Made by a program: the position numbers and the translations under genes. The notes under the pieces are model-generated. The model saw nothing but the letters and a program-made list of their open reading frames with translations. It did no database searches and was not told the DNA's origin. Shown here in pieces: positions 16,401-25,078 of a stretch of 34,897 nt of DNA. Source of the stretch: JAGMDK01 sp023128695 (GTDB lineage Bacteria > Planctomycetota > Phycisphaerae > UBA1845 > Fen-1342); the NCBI GenBank assembly GCA_030628805.1, contig DAOVQG010000009.1, positions 1 to 34,897 on the forward strand, given 5' to 3'. Position 1 is the stretch's first letter, and the number at the start of each line of letters is the position of its first letter.

Positions 16401-19276
16401 CAGGTGGATGTCAGCACGCCGGCCCCGGCCCCGGAGTCCACGATCTGGCCCGCGTTTCCGATCAGGGTGTTGTAATAAAGGTGCAGCCCGTTGAGGTTCA
16501 ACAGGCCGCCCGCGTCCTCGAACTCGAGCGTGTCGACGTACAGCGCCTCGGCGGCGCCGCCGACTCCGCCCCGGTTGCCGTTGTTTATCAGGTCGAACAG
16601 GTTGACCTTGGCGCCGGGGCCGACGATCAGACGCGGCAGGTGGAAATTGTCGACGAAGCCGGCGGGGTCGCCGACGTGGTTGCCCGGATCAGTCCCCAGG
16701 TCCGTACCGCCGATCTCGATATTGGCGAAATCGTCGTAGTCGGTCGGGCCGGCCGCGGTGCCGCCCGTCGCCCGCAGGGTGCCGCTGGTGTTGAAGTCGT
16801 GGTCGCTCTCGTCGTTCATCTCGTAGCTGTAGTGTCCCTCGACCGTGGCCAGACCGCCATCCTCGACGGTGATTCCCGCGCTGCCCTCAAGCATCAGCGA
16901 CCCGAACGCCACGGTCGTGCCCGATCCGTAGGTGACCGCGTACGAGGTCTGCCGATAGTCCCCCGTCCCGCTTCCGGCCGTTCCGTCGAACGTGACGTTG
17001 TAGCTGCCGACGACCAGCCCATCGTTGTTCAACGTGCCCCCGATCAGGTGCGAACCGGAGCCGATGTAGGCCAAGTTGAGTTGCGAAGCGGAGTCTACCG
17101 TCAGCGTGCCGTTGTTGGTGAAGCGGGCCTCGATCTCCAGCGTGGCCCCGTTCGAGACCGCCATCAGGTTGTTGTTGGTCACCCAGAGGTACCAGGCATA
17201 GTAGGCGGAGAGCTCGAGCGTTCGATCGGCCACGTTGGCCAGCACGATCCCGTCGTTCACGAAGTAGGTGGGGCTGCTCATGCCGTGGATCCGGCCGGCC
17301 GCGCCCGCGATCGTGTGATCGGCCCCGTTGGTCAGGGTGCGGTTCTGATAGATGTCGAGCCGGTGATCGCCCGGATCGTTGACGCCGTTGTCCTGGAACA
17401 GCAGCGTTCCGGTCCCGCCCAGCGTCGTGTCGTAGACAACGTACATGCTCTCCGAAGAGGTGTCCGTATCGAATCGGATCGTGCCGTCGTTCGTCACGCC
17501 GCCCCCGGTGAACCGCAGTGAGCTGGTGCGCAGCTCGATCAGGCCGGCATTGTCCAGCAGGTCGATATAGAAGTAATTGCTATTCAGGAGCAACTCGGCG
17601 TCCGCGTCCAAGTCCAGACTGTGGAGCTCCACGTTGGAAACGTCCACCGTCACCGTGTACGGCGTGCCGGCATTCGCGGGCAGGAAGACGTCGTAACCGA
17701 CGTCCAGACCGTTGTCGGGATAGCTGTCGCCGGGTGCGAGTTGGTCCCAGCAGGCGGTGGCCGACCAGTCGTCGGTCGTGCAAATCCAGGTCGAGTTGAT
17801 GAAATCTTCGCCGCCGCCGGAATCCACGATCTGGCTCGCATTGCCGGTGAGGGTGTTGTAGTACAGGTGGTACCCGTTGAGATTCAGGATGCCGCCGGCG
17901 TCCTCGAATTCGAGTGAATCGACGTACAGGGCCTCGGCGATACCCCCCACGCCGCCCCGGTTGTCGTTGTTAATCACGTCGAACAGGTTCACCTTCGCCG
18001 CCGGGCCGATGACCAGCCGCGGCAGGTGGAAGTTGTCGACGAAGCCGGCGGGATCACCGACGTGGTTGACCGGATCGGTGCCCAAGTCCTCGCCGGCGAT
18101 CTCGATGCTGGCGAAGTCGCCGTAGTCGGTCGGACCGGCCGTCGTTCCGCCGGTCACGCGCAGTCCGCCCGTGGCGTTGAAATCGTGGTAGCTCTCGTTG
18201 GTCAGCGTGTGGTTGTATCGGTTGATCACGGTGACGAGCGCGCCGTCCGCGACCGTAATCTGCCCGCTGGACTGGATACTGAGCGCTCCGAACTCCACCG
18301 TCGAGGCGGCGTCGAACGTGACCATGGACGAGGTCTGCCGGTACTCGCCCGTCCCGCTGACGGCGGCGCCGGCAAATGTCACGGTGTAGCTGCCGACGAT
18401 CAGACCGTCGTTGTTCACCGTCCCGCCGATCGTCTTTGGTCCGTTGGAGTCCAGCAGGAGTTGCGAAGCCGCGTCCACGGTCAGCGTGCCGTTGTTGGTG
18501 AACGTGGCCCGCATCTGGAGCGTACCCCCGCTGACCGCCGACATCGCCGCGTTGTTGGTGACGTGCAAGCGGTAATGGCGTTTCCCGTAGTAGCCGTCGT
18601 ACCCGCGGAAGTCCATCGTGCGGTCGGCGACGTTGGCCAAGACCGTGCCGTCGTTTATGAGAATGCTGGGATCATCGACGCCGTAGAATTGGCCCGCCCC
18701 GCCCGCGATGGTGTGGTTCGACCCGTTCGTCAGCGTCTGGTTGGTGTAGATTCTGATCTCGTGGTCGCGCGGGTCGTCGGTGCCGTTGTCCTGGAATAGG
18801 AACGTTCCCGTGCCGCTGAAGGCCGTGTCAGCTTCGACATACATGTACTCGTTGTTCGTGTCGGTGTCGAAGCGGATCGTGCCGTCGTTGGTGACCGCGC
18901 CGCCGGTGAAGCGCAGGACGCCGGCGCGCAGTTCGATCAGACCGGTGTTGGTCAGCACGCCGGGATAGAAGCTGCCGCTGCTGCCGCTGTCGAATAGCAG
19001 TTCGGCATCCGAGCTCACCGCGAGGCTCAGGAGCTCGACGTCGGCTGCGTCCACCGTCACGACGTAGGGCGTGCCGGTGACTGGCAGAGCGGCGTTGTAA
19101 ATGTACGTCGCATTGTTGTCCGGGTATGGGTCCGACCCGCCCAGAACGTCCCAACGAGTGGTCTGCGACCAGTTGTCCGTCGAGCCGTCCCAGGTCGAGT
19201 TCACCGTGGTCTGTCCGATAGCAACCGCGGAGACTGAAACGAGAGTGCATCCAAGGGCGATCTGCAAGCGAAGCAT
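13496..19276 (-). CDS. Giant secreted protein: three long repeats, cohesin-like, HYR-like and dockerin-type regions
   Basis: 1,926 residues from the ATG at 19276, chosen because GGGGAGAG lies just upstream and a signal peptide follows (MLRLQIALGCTLVSVSAVAIG). Three tandem repeats of about 440-465 residues (roughly 25-488, 489-954, 955-1395) each begin with an STW-x(5-6)-W-S segment and D-x-Y-P-D-N and end with the EALYVD-LEFEDA and YYNTL-G blocks. They are rich in NNGTL, NDGTI and TNxGLIELR turns, suggesting a beta-helix passenger. Next comes a linker with NGVPDDC and NGNGIPDEC, a cohesin-like segment (about 1439-1572), an HYR-like segment (about 1579-1669, with TATDNC and ITWTAEDECGN) and three dockerin-type calcium loops (about 1802-1922, DINGDAAIGPGDF, DLNNDGVIDFDD). 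Likely cell-surface or extracellular; ligand unknown. Confidence 0.85.
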   Translation of the reverse strand: MLRLQIALGCTLVSVSAVAIGQTTVNSTWDGSTDNWSQTTRWDVLGGSDPYPDNNATYIYNAALPVTGTPYVVTVDAADVELLSLAVSSDAELLFDSGSSGSFYPGVLTNTGLIELRAGVLRFTGGAVTNDGTIRFDTDTNNEYMYVEADTAFSGTGTFLFQDNGTDDPRDHEIRIYTNQTLTNGSNHTIAGGAGQFYGVDDPSILINDGTVLANVADRTMDFRGYDGYYGKRHYRLHVTNNAAMSAVSGGTLQMRATFTNNGTLTVDAASQLLLDSNGPKTIGGTVNNDGLIVGSYTVTFAGAAVSGTGEYRQTSSMVTFDAASTVEFGALSIQSSGQITVADGALVTVINRYNHTLTNESYHDFNATGGLRVTGGTTAGPTDYGDFASIEIAGEDLGTDPVNHVGDPAGFVDNFHLPRLVIGPAAKVNLFDVINNDNRGGVGGIAEALYVDSLEFEDAGGILNLNGYHLYYNTLTGNASQIVDSGGGEDFINSTWICTTDDWSATACWDQLAPGDSYPDNGLDVGYDVFLPANAGTPYTVTVDVSNVELHSLDLDADAELLLNSNYFYIDLLDNAGLIELRTSSLRFTGGGVTNDGTIRFDTDTSSESMYVVYDTTLGGTGTLLFQDNGVNDPGDHRLDIYQNRTLTNGADHTIAGAAGRIHGMSSPTYFVNDGIVLANVADRTLELSAYYAWYLWVTNNNLMAVSNGATLEIEARFTNNGTLTVDSASQLNLAYIGSGSHLIGGTLNNDGLVVGSYNVTFDGTAGSGTGDYRQTSYAVTYGSGTTVAFGSLMLEGSAGITVEDGGLATVEGHYSYEMNDESDHDFNTSGTLRATGGTAAGPTDYDDFANIEIGGTDLGTDPGNHVGDPAGFVDNFHLPRLIVGPGAKVNLFDLINNGNRGGVGGAAEALYVDTLEFEDAGGLLNLNGLHLYYNTLIGNAGQIVDSGAGAGVLTSTWICGSDNWSETTCWDVLRPGDSYPDNAAGMPYDVLLPAAASPYAVTLNADYVDVLSLAVSADGELLMNARDFRPGRLTNAGLIEVRYDEMILNDEATNNGTIQFDLDTTNEDINVEFDLDLVGTGTLLFRDNGTNDPRDHQVVIRQDRTLTNGPDHTIEGGAGEIYGFSSPTYFVNDGTVLANVADRTLRITAYNGWYIWVTNNNLMAAESGGTLEIAARFTNNGTLTVDADSQLNLAYIGSGPHTIGGTLNNDGLVVGSYNVTLDATAGSGTGEYRQTSSTVTFAENTTVEFGTVSMQSSGRITVEDNGRVTVSKQYTHVLTNESYHNFNASGVLRAIGGTTGNVCDFDTIVQIEVAGSDLGDDPAGFSDNFQLPRLIIAPGAKAVVVDNVDNGNRGGVGGNDEALYVDTLEFEDAAGLLVPNDLHIYYNTLIGDPSQIGTGPDCNTNGVPDDCDIANGTSQDTNGNGIPDECEPPPLLTLYLADTCYSATETVVTVTIDLSGATEPITGGQFFMSYDYTVLDFVSIEPADAGGTDPDNPFELEIYEVVDEGAGTIDYAVGVPFGNTGTTDDMSMAVITFNAIGESCAVENLVAFRLNPPFETRLSGLATPLPVITSDLAAITLDISAPNVTPPADINVNADAGGCTATLDPGYATATDNCTAAQDIIITWVRSDGGTSLTDPYDSADSPITITWTAEDECGNTSQQVQTVTVAAYNELVANVQLSPTLFDPTPDVPGDTLERCVTFSFYTCPNTTSVKTLDAVLTFSADNDVTNGDLISPTMLLVDCGSYTCVSAEDELHTLSVWLDESGPDFGIVGGQYVADFTGDPAGGGHWLTGGDLFNDDLIDIADFGTYIAEWGATYGGVRHTDCATPLPHADINGDAAIGPGDFAFIYTNFLSYTSGGCCGGTFTRRPLTSITVGELAALGVPNARRADLNNDGVIDFDDVELFLSGTLPEDDLTGISSR

Positions 19277-19331
19277 GATTTTCTCTCCCCAAATTGGGCC
19301 ATTTGCTAACGAAAGCGGGATACAAAATGTA

Positions 19332-19359
19332 ATTATACTGCCAGAGTGTACCGACACAA
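19332..19359 (-). promoter_or_regulatory. Promoter of the giant secreted-protein gene
   Basis: On the minus strand TTGTGT and a perfect TATAAT are separated by 16 bases. The -10 box is 55 bases before the ATG at 19276, leaving a leader that contains the Shine-Dalgarno sequence. Confidence 0.55.
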
Positions 19360-19421
19360 GCCGTTTCGCTGCTACGCAGGCACTTGGACGGGATGGGGCA
19401 CCCACAGTTATTCATGTGTGG

Positions 19422-19440
19422 CACCGGCTTCCAGCCGGTG
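19422..19440. repeat. Hairpin repeat CACCGGC-N5-GCCGGTG
   Basis: CACCGGCTTCCAGCCGGTG lies in the divergent gap between the giant gene and the kinase gene. It belongs to the same family as the three tandem units at 34383-34463. Confidence 0.7.
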
Positions 19441-19488
19441 ATTCGGCCGGTACGGGGCCCGGCCGCTACAATTTGCGACGAGCACCGG

Positions 19489-19516
19489 CTTTTGCGGCGG
19501 ACGTATCTGCTAGAAT
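19489..19516 (+). promoter_or_regulatory. Weak candidate promoter of the kinase gene
   Basis: TAGAAT at 19511-19516 is a good -10 box 35 bases before the GTG start. The -35 region (CTTTTG, 16 bases upstream) is poor. Confidence 0.25.
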
Positions 19517-19551
19517 GCGGCTCGTGAACGCGAGTTGTCAGGAGCGATGTC

Positions 19552-22500
19552 GTGTCCGGAGTACAGCACGAACAACTCGAACAACTCTTCCACGCCGCCC
19601 TCAAGCAGGGCTCGTCGGTCCAGCGGGCCGCTTTCCTGGACGACGCTTGCGGAGACGATCCGTTGCTCCGGGCCACCGTCGAGTCGCTGCTGAAGGCCCA
19701 TGATCAGGCGGACTCTTTCCTCGACACGCCGGCGGTCGATCCCGACGCCACCTGCCAGAGTTCGCCGGCCGGCGAAGCCTCCGGTACGAGAATCGGACAC
19801 TTCAAGCTGCTCCAGCAAATCGGCGAAGGCGGCTTCGGCAGCGTCTACATGGCCGAGCAGGAAGAGCCCGTCCGCCGCAAGGTCGCGCTGAAGATCATCA
19901 AGCCCGGCATGGACACGAAGCAGGTGATCGCCCGCTTCGAGGCCGAGCGGCAGGCGTTGGCGTTGATGGACCATCCGAATATCGCCCAGGTGCTCGACGC
20001 CGGGGCGACCAAGACCGGCCGGCCGTATTTCGTGATGGAACTCGTCAAAGGCATCACGATCACGGAGTATTGCGACAAGAACAGGCTTGCCACGCGGGAG
20101 CGGCTGCATCTGTTCCTGTCGGTCTGCCACGCCGTTCAGCACGCTCATCAGAAGGGCATCATCCATCGCGATCTGAAGCCGAACAACGTGCTGGTGACCC
20201 TGCACGACAGCCGGCCGGTGCCGAAGGTGATCGACTTCGGCATCGCCAAGGCGACGAGCCAACGGCTGACGGACAAGACGCTCTTCACCGAATTCCGCCA
20301 ATTCATCGGCACCCCGGAATACATGAGTCCCGATCAGGCGGGAATCAGCGGGCTGGACGTGGACACACGTACGGACATCTACTCGCTCGGCGTGCTCCTG
20401 TATGTGCTGCTCACGGGCAGCACGCCCTTCGATGCCAAGACCTTGCGTAAGGCGTCCTATGGGGAGATTCAGCGCATCATCCGGGAGGTGGAGCCGGAGA
20501 AGCCCTCCACGCGGGTGGCGACGCTCGCCGCGGAAGGCACCGAGATCGGCGTGCACCGCCAAGCGGAACCGGCGGCGCTTAGTAAGCTGATCCGCGGTGA
20601 TCTGGACTGGATCGTGATGAAGGCGATGGAGAAGGACCGCACCCGCCGCTACGCGACCGCCAACGAGCTGGCCAACGACATCGAGCGGCACCTGAATCAC
20701 GAGCCGGTGCTGGCCGGTCCGCCGAGTGTGAGGTACAAGCTCCGCAAGTTCATTCAGCGTAATCGGGCCGCGGTCTGGGCGAGTTCCTTTGTCGCCGCGG
20801 CCCTGGTGTTCGGATTGGCGCTGGCCACGTTCGGCTTCATCCAGGCCACGCGCGCCGGAGCCGCTCTGGAGACTGAACGCGACGAGGCCCAAGCGGCCCG
20901 CGTCGAAGCCGACATTGCCCGCGAGAGTGAGCGGGCCCAACGCAAACTGGCCGAGGCCAACGCGGAAACGGCAAGACAGGAAGCGGCCCGGTTCGCGGCG
21001 GTCAACGAATTCGTGCTCCAGATGCTGGCGTCGGTGGACCCGAGCCGAGCCCTGGGCCGCGAGGTCACGGTGCGCTACGTTTTGGACGAGGCCGCCAAGC
21101 GGATCGAGGAAGGCTTACTTGCCGGGCAGCGTGAGGTCGAAGCCACGGTACGTACGACGATCGGCACGACATACCAGGCCCTCGGACATTACCCTGCCGC
21201 GGAAGTGCACCTGCGGGCCGCGGAGGCGATTCGAACGCGAGTGCTCGGCGACGAACACCCGGACACGCTGCGCTCCAGAAGCTTTTTGGCGGACTTGCTC
21301 GAGAGTCAACACAAGTTCGCGGAGGCCGAGGCCCTGGCCCGCCGAACGGCGAATATCCAACGCCGCGTGCTCGGCGCCGAACACGCCGACACTCTGACCT
21401 CAATGAACCGGTTGGGGGTCGCGCTGGGGCGGCAAGGCAAATACGCGGAGTCGGAGCAAGTTCATCGTCAGACGCTGCAAATCCGACGCCGCGTGCTCGG
21501 CCACGAGCACATCGAGACCCTCAGGTCAATGGTCAACTTGGGGACCGCGCTCTATGGACAACGCCTGCTTTCGGAGGCGGAATCGCTCCTGCGACTGGCC
21601 CTGGATACGCTGCGCCGCGTGCTCGGCGACGAGCACCCCGACACCCCGCAGGCGATGAACAGTCTGGGACAGGTACTTGAGGTCCAGGGCAAGCACGCCC
21701 AAGCGGAGGAGTTGTTCCGCCAGACGTTTGAAATCGACCGCCGCGTCCTCGGCCCCGGGCATCCCGGGACGCGAGTTCCATTGACTAATCTGCTCCGGGT
21801 GCTCCGCGCCCAGGGGAAACTGGACGAGACCCGGCCCTACGTCGCCGAACAGATCGCACAACGCCGGCAGGCGGCCCAGCGTCCGGAAGCGGATGCCCTC
21901 ACGCTCAAAGAGTATGCCTGGCTTCTGTTGCTCTGTGAGCCCGCGGACCTCCGCGCCCCCGAGACGGCCTTGCCCATCGCTATGCGGGCGGTCGAATTGG
22001 ACGGCGGCCGAAATGCCGACTTCCTGGACACGTTGGCGGTCGCGTATCACATGACCGATAACCTCGAACGGGCCATTGAGACGCAGAAGAAGGCGGTCGC
22101 CCGGGCCTGGGTCGGTGGTCCTTACAACCGTGCGGAACTGGCCAAGCGGCTCGTCGAACTCCTTTTGGAGAAAGGTGATTTCCTGGCGGCGGGAAAAGTC
22201 TATGGCGAGCGGCTGGCCACCCTACTCGACGAATCCCTGAACCCCGATGCCACCCTCAGCAGCGCGCTCGCCCTTCAGGGTCGGACCCTGATGGAGCAGG
22301 ACGATCACGCGGCCGCGGAGCCGCTCCTGCGCGAATGTCTGGCGATTCGGCAAAAAACCTTGGAAAAAGGGCACTGGCTGATCGCCGACACGCTGAGCCT
22401 CCTCGGCGGCGCCCTGGCCGGACAGGGCAAGTACACGGAAGCCGAGCCGCTCCTGTTGGAAGGCTACGCGGGAGTGAAGGACAACCCCCAGGCTCCCGAG

Positions 22501-22614
22501 AACCGTCAGCGCCAGGCCCGGGAGCGCATCGTCAAGCTCTACGAAGCGTGGAGCAAACCGAATCAGGCGTCCCAGTGGCGTCAGCCCGCCGACCGCGGCC
22601 GGGACCTCCCCTAA
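19552..22614 (+). CDS. Serine/threonine protein kinase with one membrane span and TPR tail
   Basis: 1,020 residues from a GTG with AGGAG seven bases upstream. An N-terminal helical segment (1-80) precedes a Hanks-type kinase domain (about 84-370): glycine loop GEGGFGSVY (91-99), Lys114 in VALK, catalytic Asp207 in HRDLKPNN, DFG at 228-230 and the GTPEYMSPDQA activation segment. All catalytic residues are present, so it should be active. A single membrane helix (about 405-432, VWASSFVAAALVFGLALATF) follows, then a coiled coil and many TPR-type repeats of about 42 residues (about 500-1000), several with the core RRVLG-(D/A/H)-EH. The kinase is thus cytoplasmic and the TPR part probably outside. 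This is a characteristic planctomycete architecture. It is transcribed divergently from the giant secreted-protein gene. Signal and substrates unknown. Confidence 0.95.
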   Translation: MSGVQHEQLEQLFHAALKQGSSVQRAAFLDDACGDDPLLRATVESLLKAHDQADSFLDTPAVDPDATCQSSPAGEASGTRIGHFKLLQQIGEGGFGSVYMAEQEEPVRRKVALKIIKPGMDTKQVIARFEAERQALALMDHPNIAQVLDAGATKTGRPYFVMELVKGITITEYCDKNRLATRERLHLFLSVCHAVQHAHQKGIIHRDLKPNNVLVTLHDSRPVPKVIDFGIAKATSQRLTDKTLFTEFRQFIGTPEYMSPDQAGISGLDVDTRTDIYSLGVLLYVLLTGSTPFDAKTLRKASYGEIQRIIREVEPEKPSTRVATLAAEGTEIGVHRQAEPAALSKLIRGDLDWIVMKAMEKDRTRRYATANELANDIERHLNHEPVLAGPPSVRYKLRKFIQRNRAAVWASSFVAAALVFGLALATFGFIQATRAGAALETERDEAQAARVEADIARESERAQRKLAEANAETARQEAARFAAVNEFVLQMLASVDPSRALGREVTVRYVLDEAAKRIEEGLLAGQREVEATVRTTIGTTYQALGHYPAAEVHLRAAEAIRTRVLGDEHPDTLRSRSFLADLLESQHKFAEAEALARRTANIQRRVLGAEHADTLTSMNRLGVALGRQGKYAESEQVHRQTLQIRRRVLGHEHIETLRSMVNLGTALYGQRLLSEAESLLRLALDTLRRVLGDEHPDTPQAMNSLGQVLEVQGKHAQAEELFRQTFEIDRRVLGPGHPGTRVPLTNLLRVLRAQGKLDETRPYVAEQIAQRRQAAQRPEADALTLKEYAWLLLLCEPADLRAPETALPIAMRAVELDGGRNADFLDTLAVAYHMTDNLERAIETQKKAVARAWVGGPYNRAELAKRLVELLLEKGDFLAAGKVYGERLATLLDESLNPDATLSSALALQGRTLMEQDDHAAAEPLLRECLAIRQKTLEKGHWLIADTLSLLGGALAGQGKYTEAEPLLLEGYAGVKDNPQAPENRQRQARERIVKLYEAWSKPNQASQWRQPADRGRDLP

Positions 22615-22699
22615 TAGCCAAGCCGCTGCCGCAGCATTGGGGTGCGTCCGGGACCACCATACACGGCTCACATGAGCAGTGGCACGAGGCCGTAGGCCC

Positions 22700-25078
22700 T
22701 TACTTGTGATCGGGGTTTTTCAACTGGAACGACTTCAACTCCAGCCTATATGACTCACTTCCTTCGGGATCGAACTGCACCTCTTTGACAAGCCCGACGC
22801 CCTGAACGTAGTACGAGATCGTGGTCCATTTTGCACCTTCCTGTTTTACATCGGTAGTCACTTCGAGAACTTCACGCCAAGATCCGGCTGGCACAACGAT
22901 GTCTATCTTCTGAAGAGAGGCTTTGATCTCCATGTTGACAGGTGTTGGATGGAAGGAAGAACCGTTCCAGGTTCCGGGGACAATACGTACCTCCATGTCC
23001 GTGGTCTTTGGCTCGGGGAGGATAGGGCGTTCTTCTCTCACTTCTGTTCCTCCAAAGACCGGGTTTCTGACGATAACTTCGTCAATCTCTATGATGTGCT
23101 CAGAGGAAGGAACTCTGCCCCACAGGATTTTCTCTACCCTAAGCGCCGTCCCTGGGATAGATCCATATCTGCCATCTCTTGCCTCGGTGGGATCCACTCT
23201 GATTTGCCAGAATTTCAAGCGCCCATCCTGAACGCTTTCCTGAACGGTGTATGTCTCTTGAGAGGTTGCCGGGCCTGCTTTAGCGGTGATGTACGCTACC
23301 TTTCCCTTATCCCCACTTCTCTCGATCAGTGCCCAAAGCAATATCTCCCCCTTTCCACTGGTCGACTTGTAATAGGTCCATGTGTTCCCCGTATTCATTG
23401 GCAAGTACTGACTCCCTTCGGGCTCTGAGGGCAAAGCAGGTCGCTTCTCTGTTTTCTTGGGGGCAGCCGTCTCTGGCGATGCATCCAACAGGTTCGCATG
23501 GAGGACATCTTCGGGCGACACTTGGCTGCCGTTCTTCTCGTGTCCTGCATCGAACCGAATATCATCGAGGTAAAAGGTCACACCGTCAGGATTGGCATCC
23601 CAGTTGCTTACCCAACAGAACCCACCGATGATATGTTTGAGGTCCGCTCCCTTCAGATCAACCTGAAACTCCCGCCACTTGTCGTTGAGCTTCGCCGTCT
23701 TGCTCCGGGGGTAGGACAGGCTGTCGCCGTAAGGTGCGTCTATCCCACCCACCTTGAATTCGATCTTACACTTTCTGTCGGCCCTGGCCCAAAACACGAG
23801 CCGCCCGTAAGCACTCAGGTCGAACCCTTTTCCTTTGTTGGCTGGATTCTTTCCAAAGTTGTTGGGGGGGTGCTGCCAATACACACCCGCCCACTTGCAT
23901 GGTGGACGGTACAAACATTCGTTCGGCTTCTTCCCCTTGGCATCATACACGATGCGGATGCAGGTTTGACCGGAGTGGGGTCGGTCCTCGAAAGTCTCGT
24001 CGATGTGAATATCTCCGCAGTCTCCCATGTATCCGGTCGGCTTGTAGTGGTTCTTCGGCGAGTCGCCATCAAGGTAGATGTAGAACGCGCCCGCAACGGC
24101 CTGGGCGGCTTGCCTAGCGGGTCTTGAAGTTGGCTCTTTTCCCATGAGTCGCCAGCCTAGGCGTTTGGGCCACCTGTCAGAGTGAAACATGCCCCAGTGC
24201 GGCTCCACGGGAAGGTGAGTTTTCCACGGCTGGTCGAACGCCTCGAAATACACGAAGCGAACAGGTGTCTCTGCGAGCTTCAGATAGTATTGTTCTTGAG
24301 CGGTCTCAGACAGCCTGTGCTCTGGATCGCCTTCCGTCGGGAGGCCAACCTCCTTGAAAAGGACGAAGCGGCCGCATTTCCTCTTAAGATCCTCATACGC
24401 GCCTTGCGTCCAACGAACGGCGCTTGCCGGGTCAAGTTTATTATGGAAATACGGGTGCGCGTTCGGAAATACCCAGTCACCCAGTCGGAGTAGATCTTCC
24501 TCGCCGTAGTCATCGATCTCCTCGGTCGTGGTCACCGGTTTCCCTGTTGCCTCGCGGAGTTGCTGGATTGCCCGAGACAGGTCGGTCATCTGGTACCGCT
24601 TCGCCAGCCCTTCGTTGCCCACGCAGAATCCAAGGACAATCGGGTTCCCAGAACACGCCTTTGCCGCGGCAATCTCGTTTGCGTTCCTGGGATCCCACAC
24701 CCCGACAATAACCCCCTCAAATCCTAGCGACCGGGCCAGCACGGGAAGTTCTCGTCCGAGCACGCCGGATGCCGAGTAGGTCACGACCCCTGTGAAGCCC
24801 GCCTCGCGCAGGACAAGAAGATCAGCTTTCAATGCCTCTGGGGTCGCCGAGACGCCCTTCACTGGGTTAGCACTCGGTGGCGAGTACGCCACCCAGCGAA
24901 TACGCGAGACTTTCTGCTGCCATTCCTCAAGAACAGGAGCGCCGCAGACCACGGAAGCCATGCCCGTTGTGATAAGGCATAGGAACGCCAGCACCAATCG
25001 TAGGTGTGAGAACTTCGCAGGGGGCATGTTTCGTCGGTCAGCAATCCGTTTACTAGCATTACACAGTTCCGCACTCAT
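22700..25078 (-). CDS. Secreted GH17-like beta-glycosidase with carbohydrate-binding-like domain
   Basis: 792 residues. A signal peptide follows Met18 (LRLVLAFLCLITTGMASVV). Residues about 60-300 resemble glycoside hydrolase family 17 (beta-1,3-glucan-type enzymes, TIM barrel): RWVAYSPPSANP, acid/base candidate Glu156 in VGNEGL, nucleophile candidate Glu243 in FKEVGLPTEG, and AFDQPWKT at the end of the barrel. Residues about 416-506 (FDLSAYGRLVFWARAD, YLDDIRFD) form a beta-sandwich carbohydrate-binding-like domain related to the one in the upstream gene. The last 260 residues begin YLPMNTGNTWTYY and are of unknown function. Start choice: the first ATG shares one base with the upstream stop (TAATG) and GGAG lies eight bases before it, so the two genes are translationally coupled. 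Met18 is an alternative. Substrate is inferred from family only. Confidence 0.82.
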   Translation of the reverse strand: MSAELCNASKRIADRRNMPPAKFSHLRLVLAFLCLITTGMASVVCGAPVLEEWQQKVSRIRWVAYSPPSANPVKGVSATPEALKADLLVLREAGFTGVVTYSASGVLGRELPVLARSLGFEGVIVGVWDPRNANEIAAAKACSGNPIVLGFCVGNEGLAKRYQMTDLSRAIQQLREATGKPVTTTEEIDDYGEEDLLRLGDWVFPNAHPYFHNKLDPASAVRWTQGAYEDLKRKCGRFVLFKEVGLPTEGDPEHRLSETAQEQYYLKLAETPVRFVYFEAFDQPWKTHLPVEPHWGMFHSDRWPKRLGWRLMGKEPTSRPARQAAQAVAGAFYIYLDGDSPKNHYKPTGYMGDCGDIHIDETFEDRPHSGQTCIRIVYDAKGKKPNECLYRPPCKWAGVYWQHPPNNFGKNPANKGKGFDLSAYGRLVFWARADRKCKIEFKVGGIDAPYGDSLSYPRSKTAKLNDKWREFQVDLKGADLKHIIGGFCWVSNWDANPDGVTFYLDDIRFDAGHEKNGSQVSPEDVLHANLLDASPETAAPKKTEKRPALPSEPEGSQYLPMNTGNTWTYYKSTSGKGEILLWALIERSGDKGKVAYITAKAGPATSQETYTVQESVQDGRLKFWQIRVDPTEARDGRYGSIPGTALRVEKILWGRVPSSEHIIEIDEVIVRNPVFGGTEVREERPILPEPKTTDMEVRIVPGTWNGSSFHPTPVNMEIKASLQKIDIVVPAGSWREVLEVTTDVKQEGAKWTTISYYVQGVGLVKEVQFDPEGSESYRLELKSFQLKNPDHK

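Noticed and set aside
15935..17521. 528-residue plus-strand frame opposite the giant gene, and similar long frames at 13997-14584, 15122-15838 and 18026-18799
   Set aside because: They are antisense to the repeat modules, recur at the same phase in each repeat, and have no domain or binding site; they follow from GC-rich codon use on the other strand.
19510..20940. 476-residue minus-strand frame opposite the kinase gene
   Set aside because: Antisense shadow of a gene with all kinase motifs intact; no recognisable protein features.
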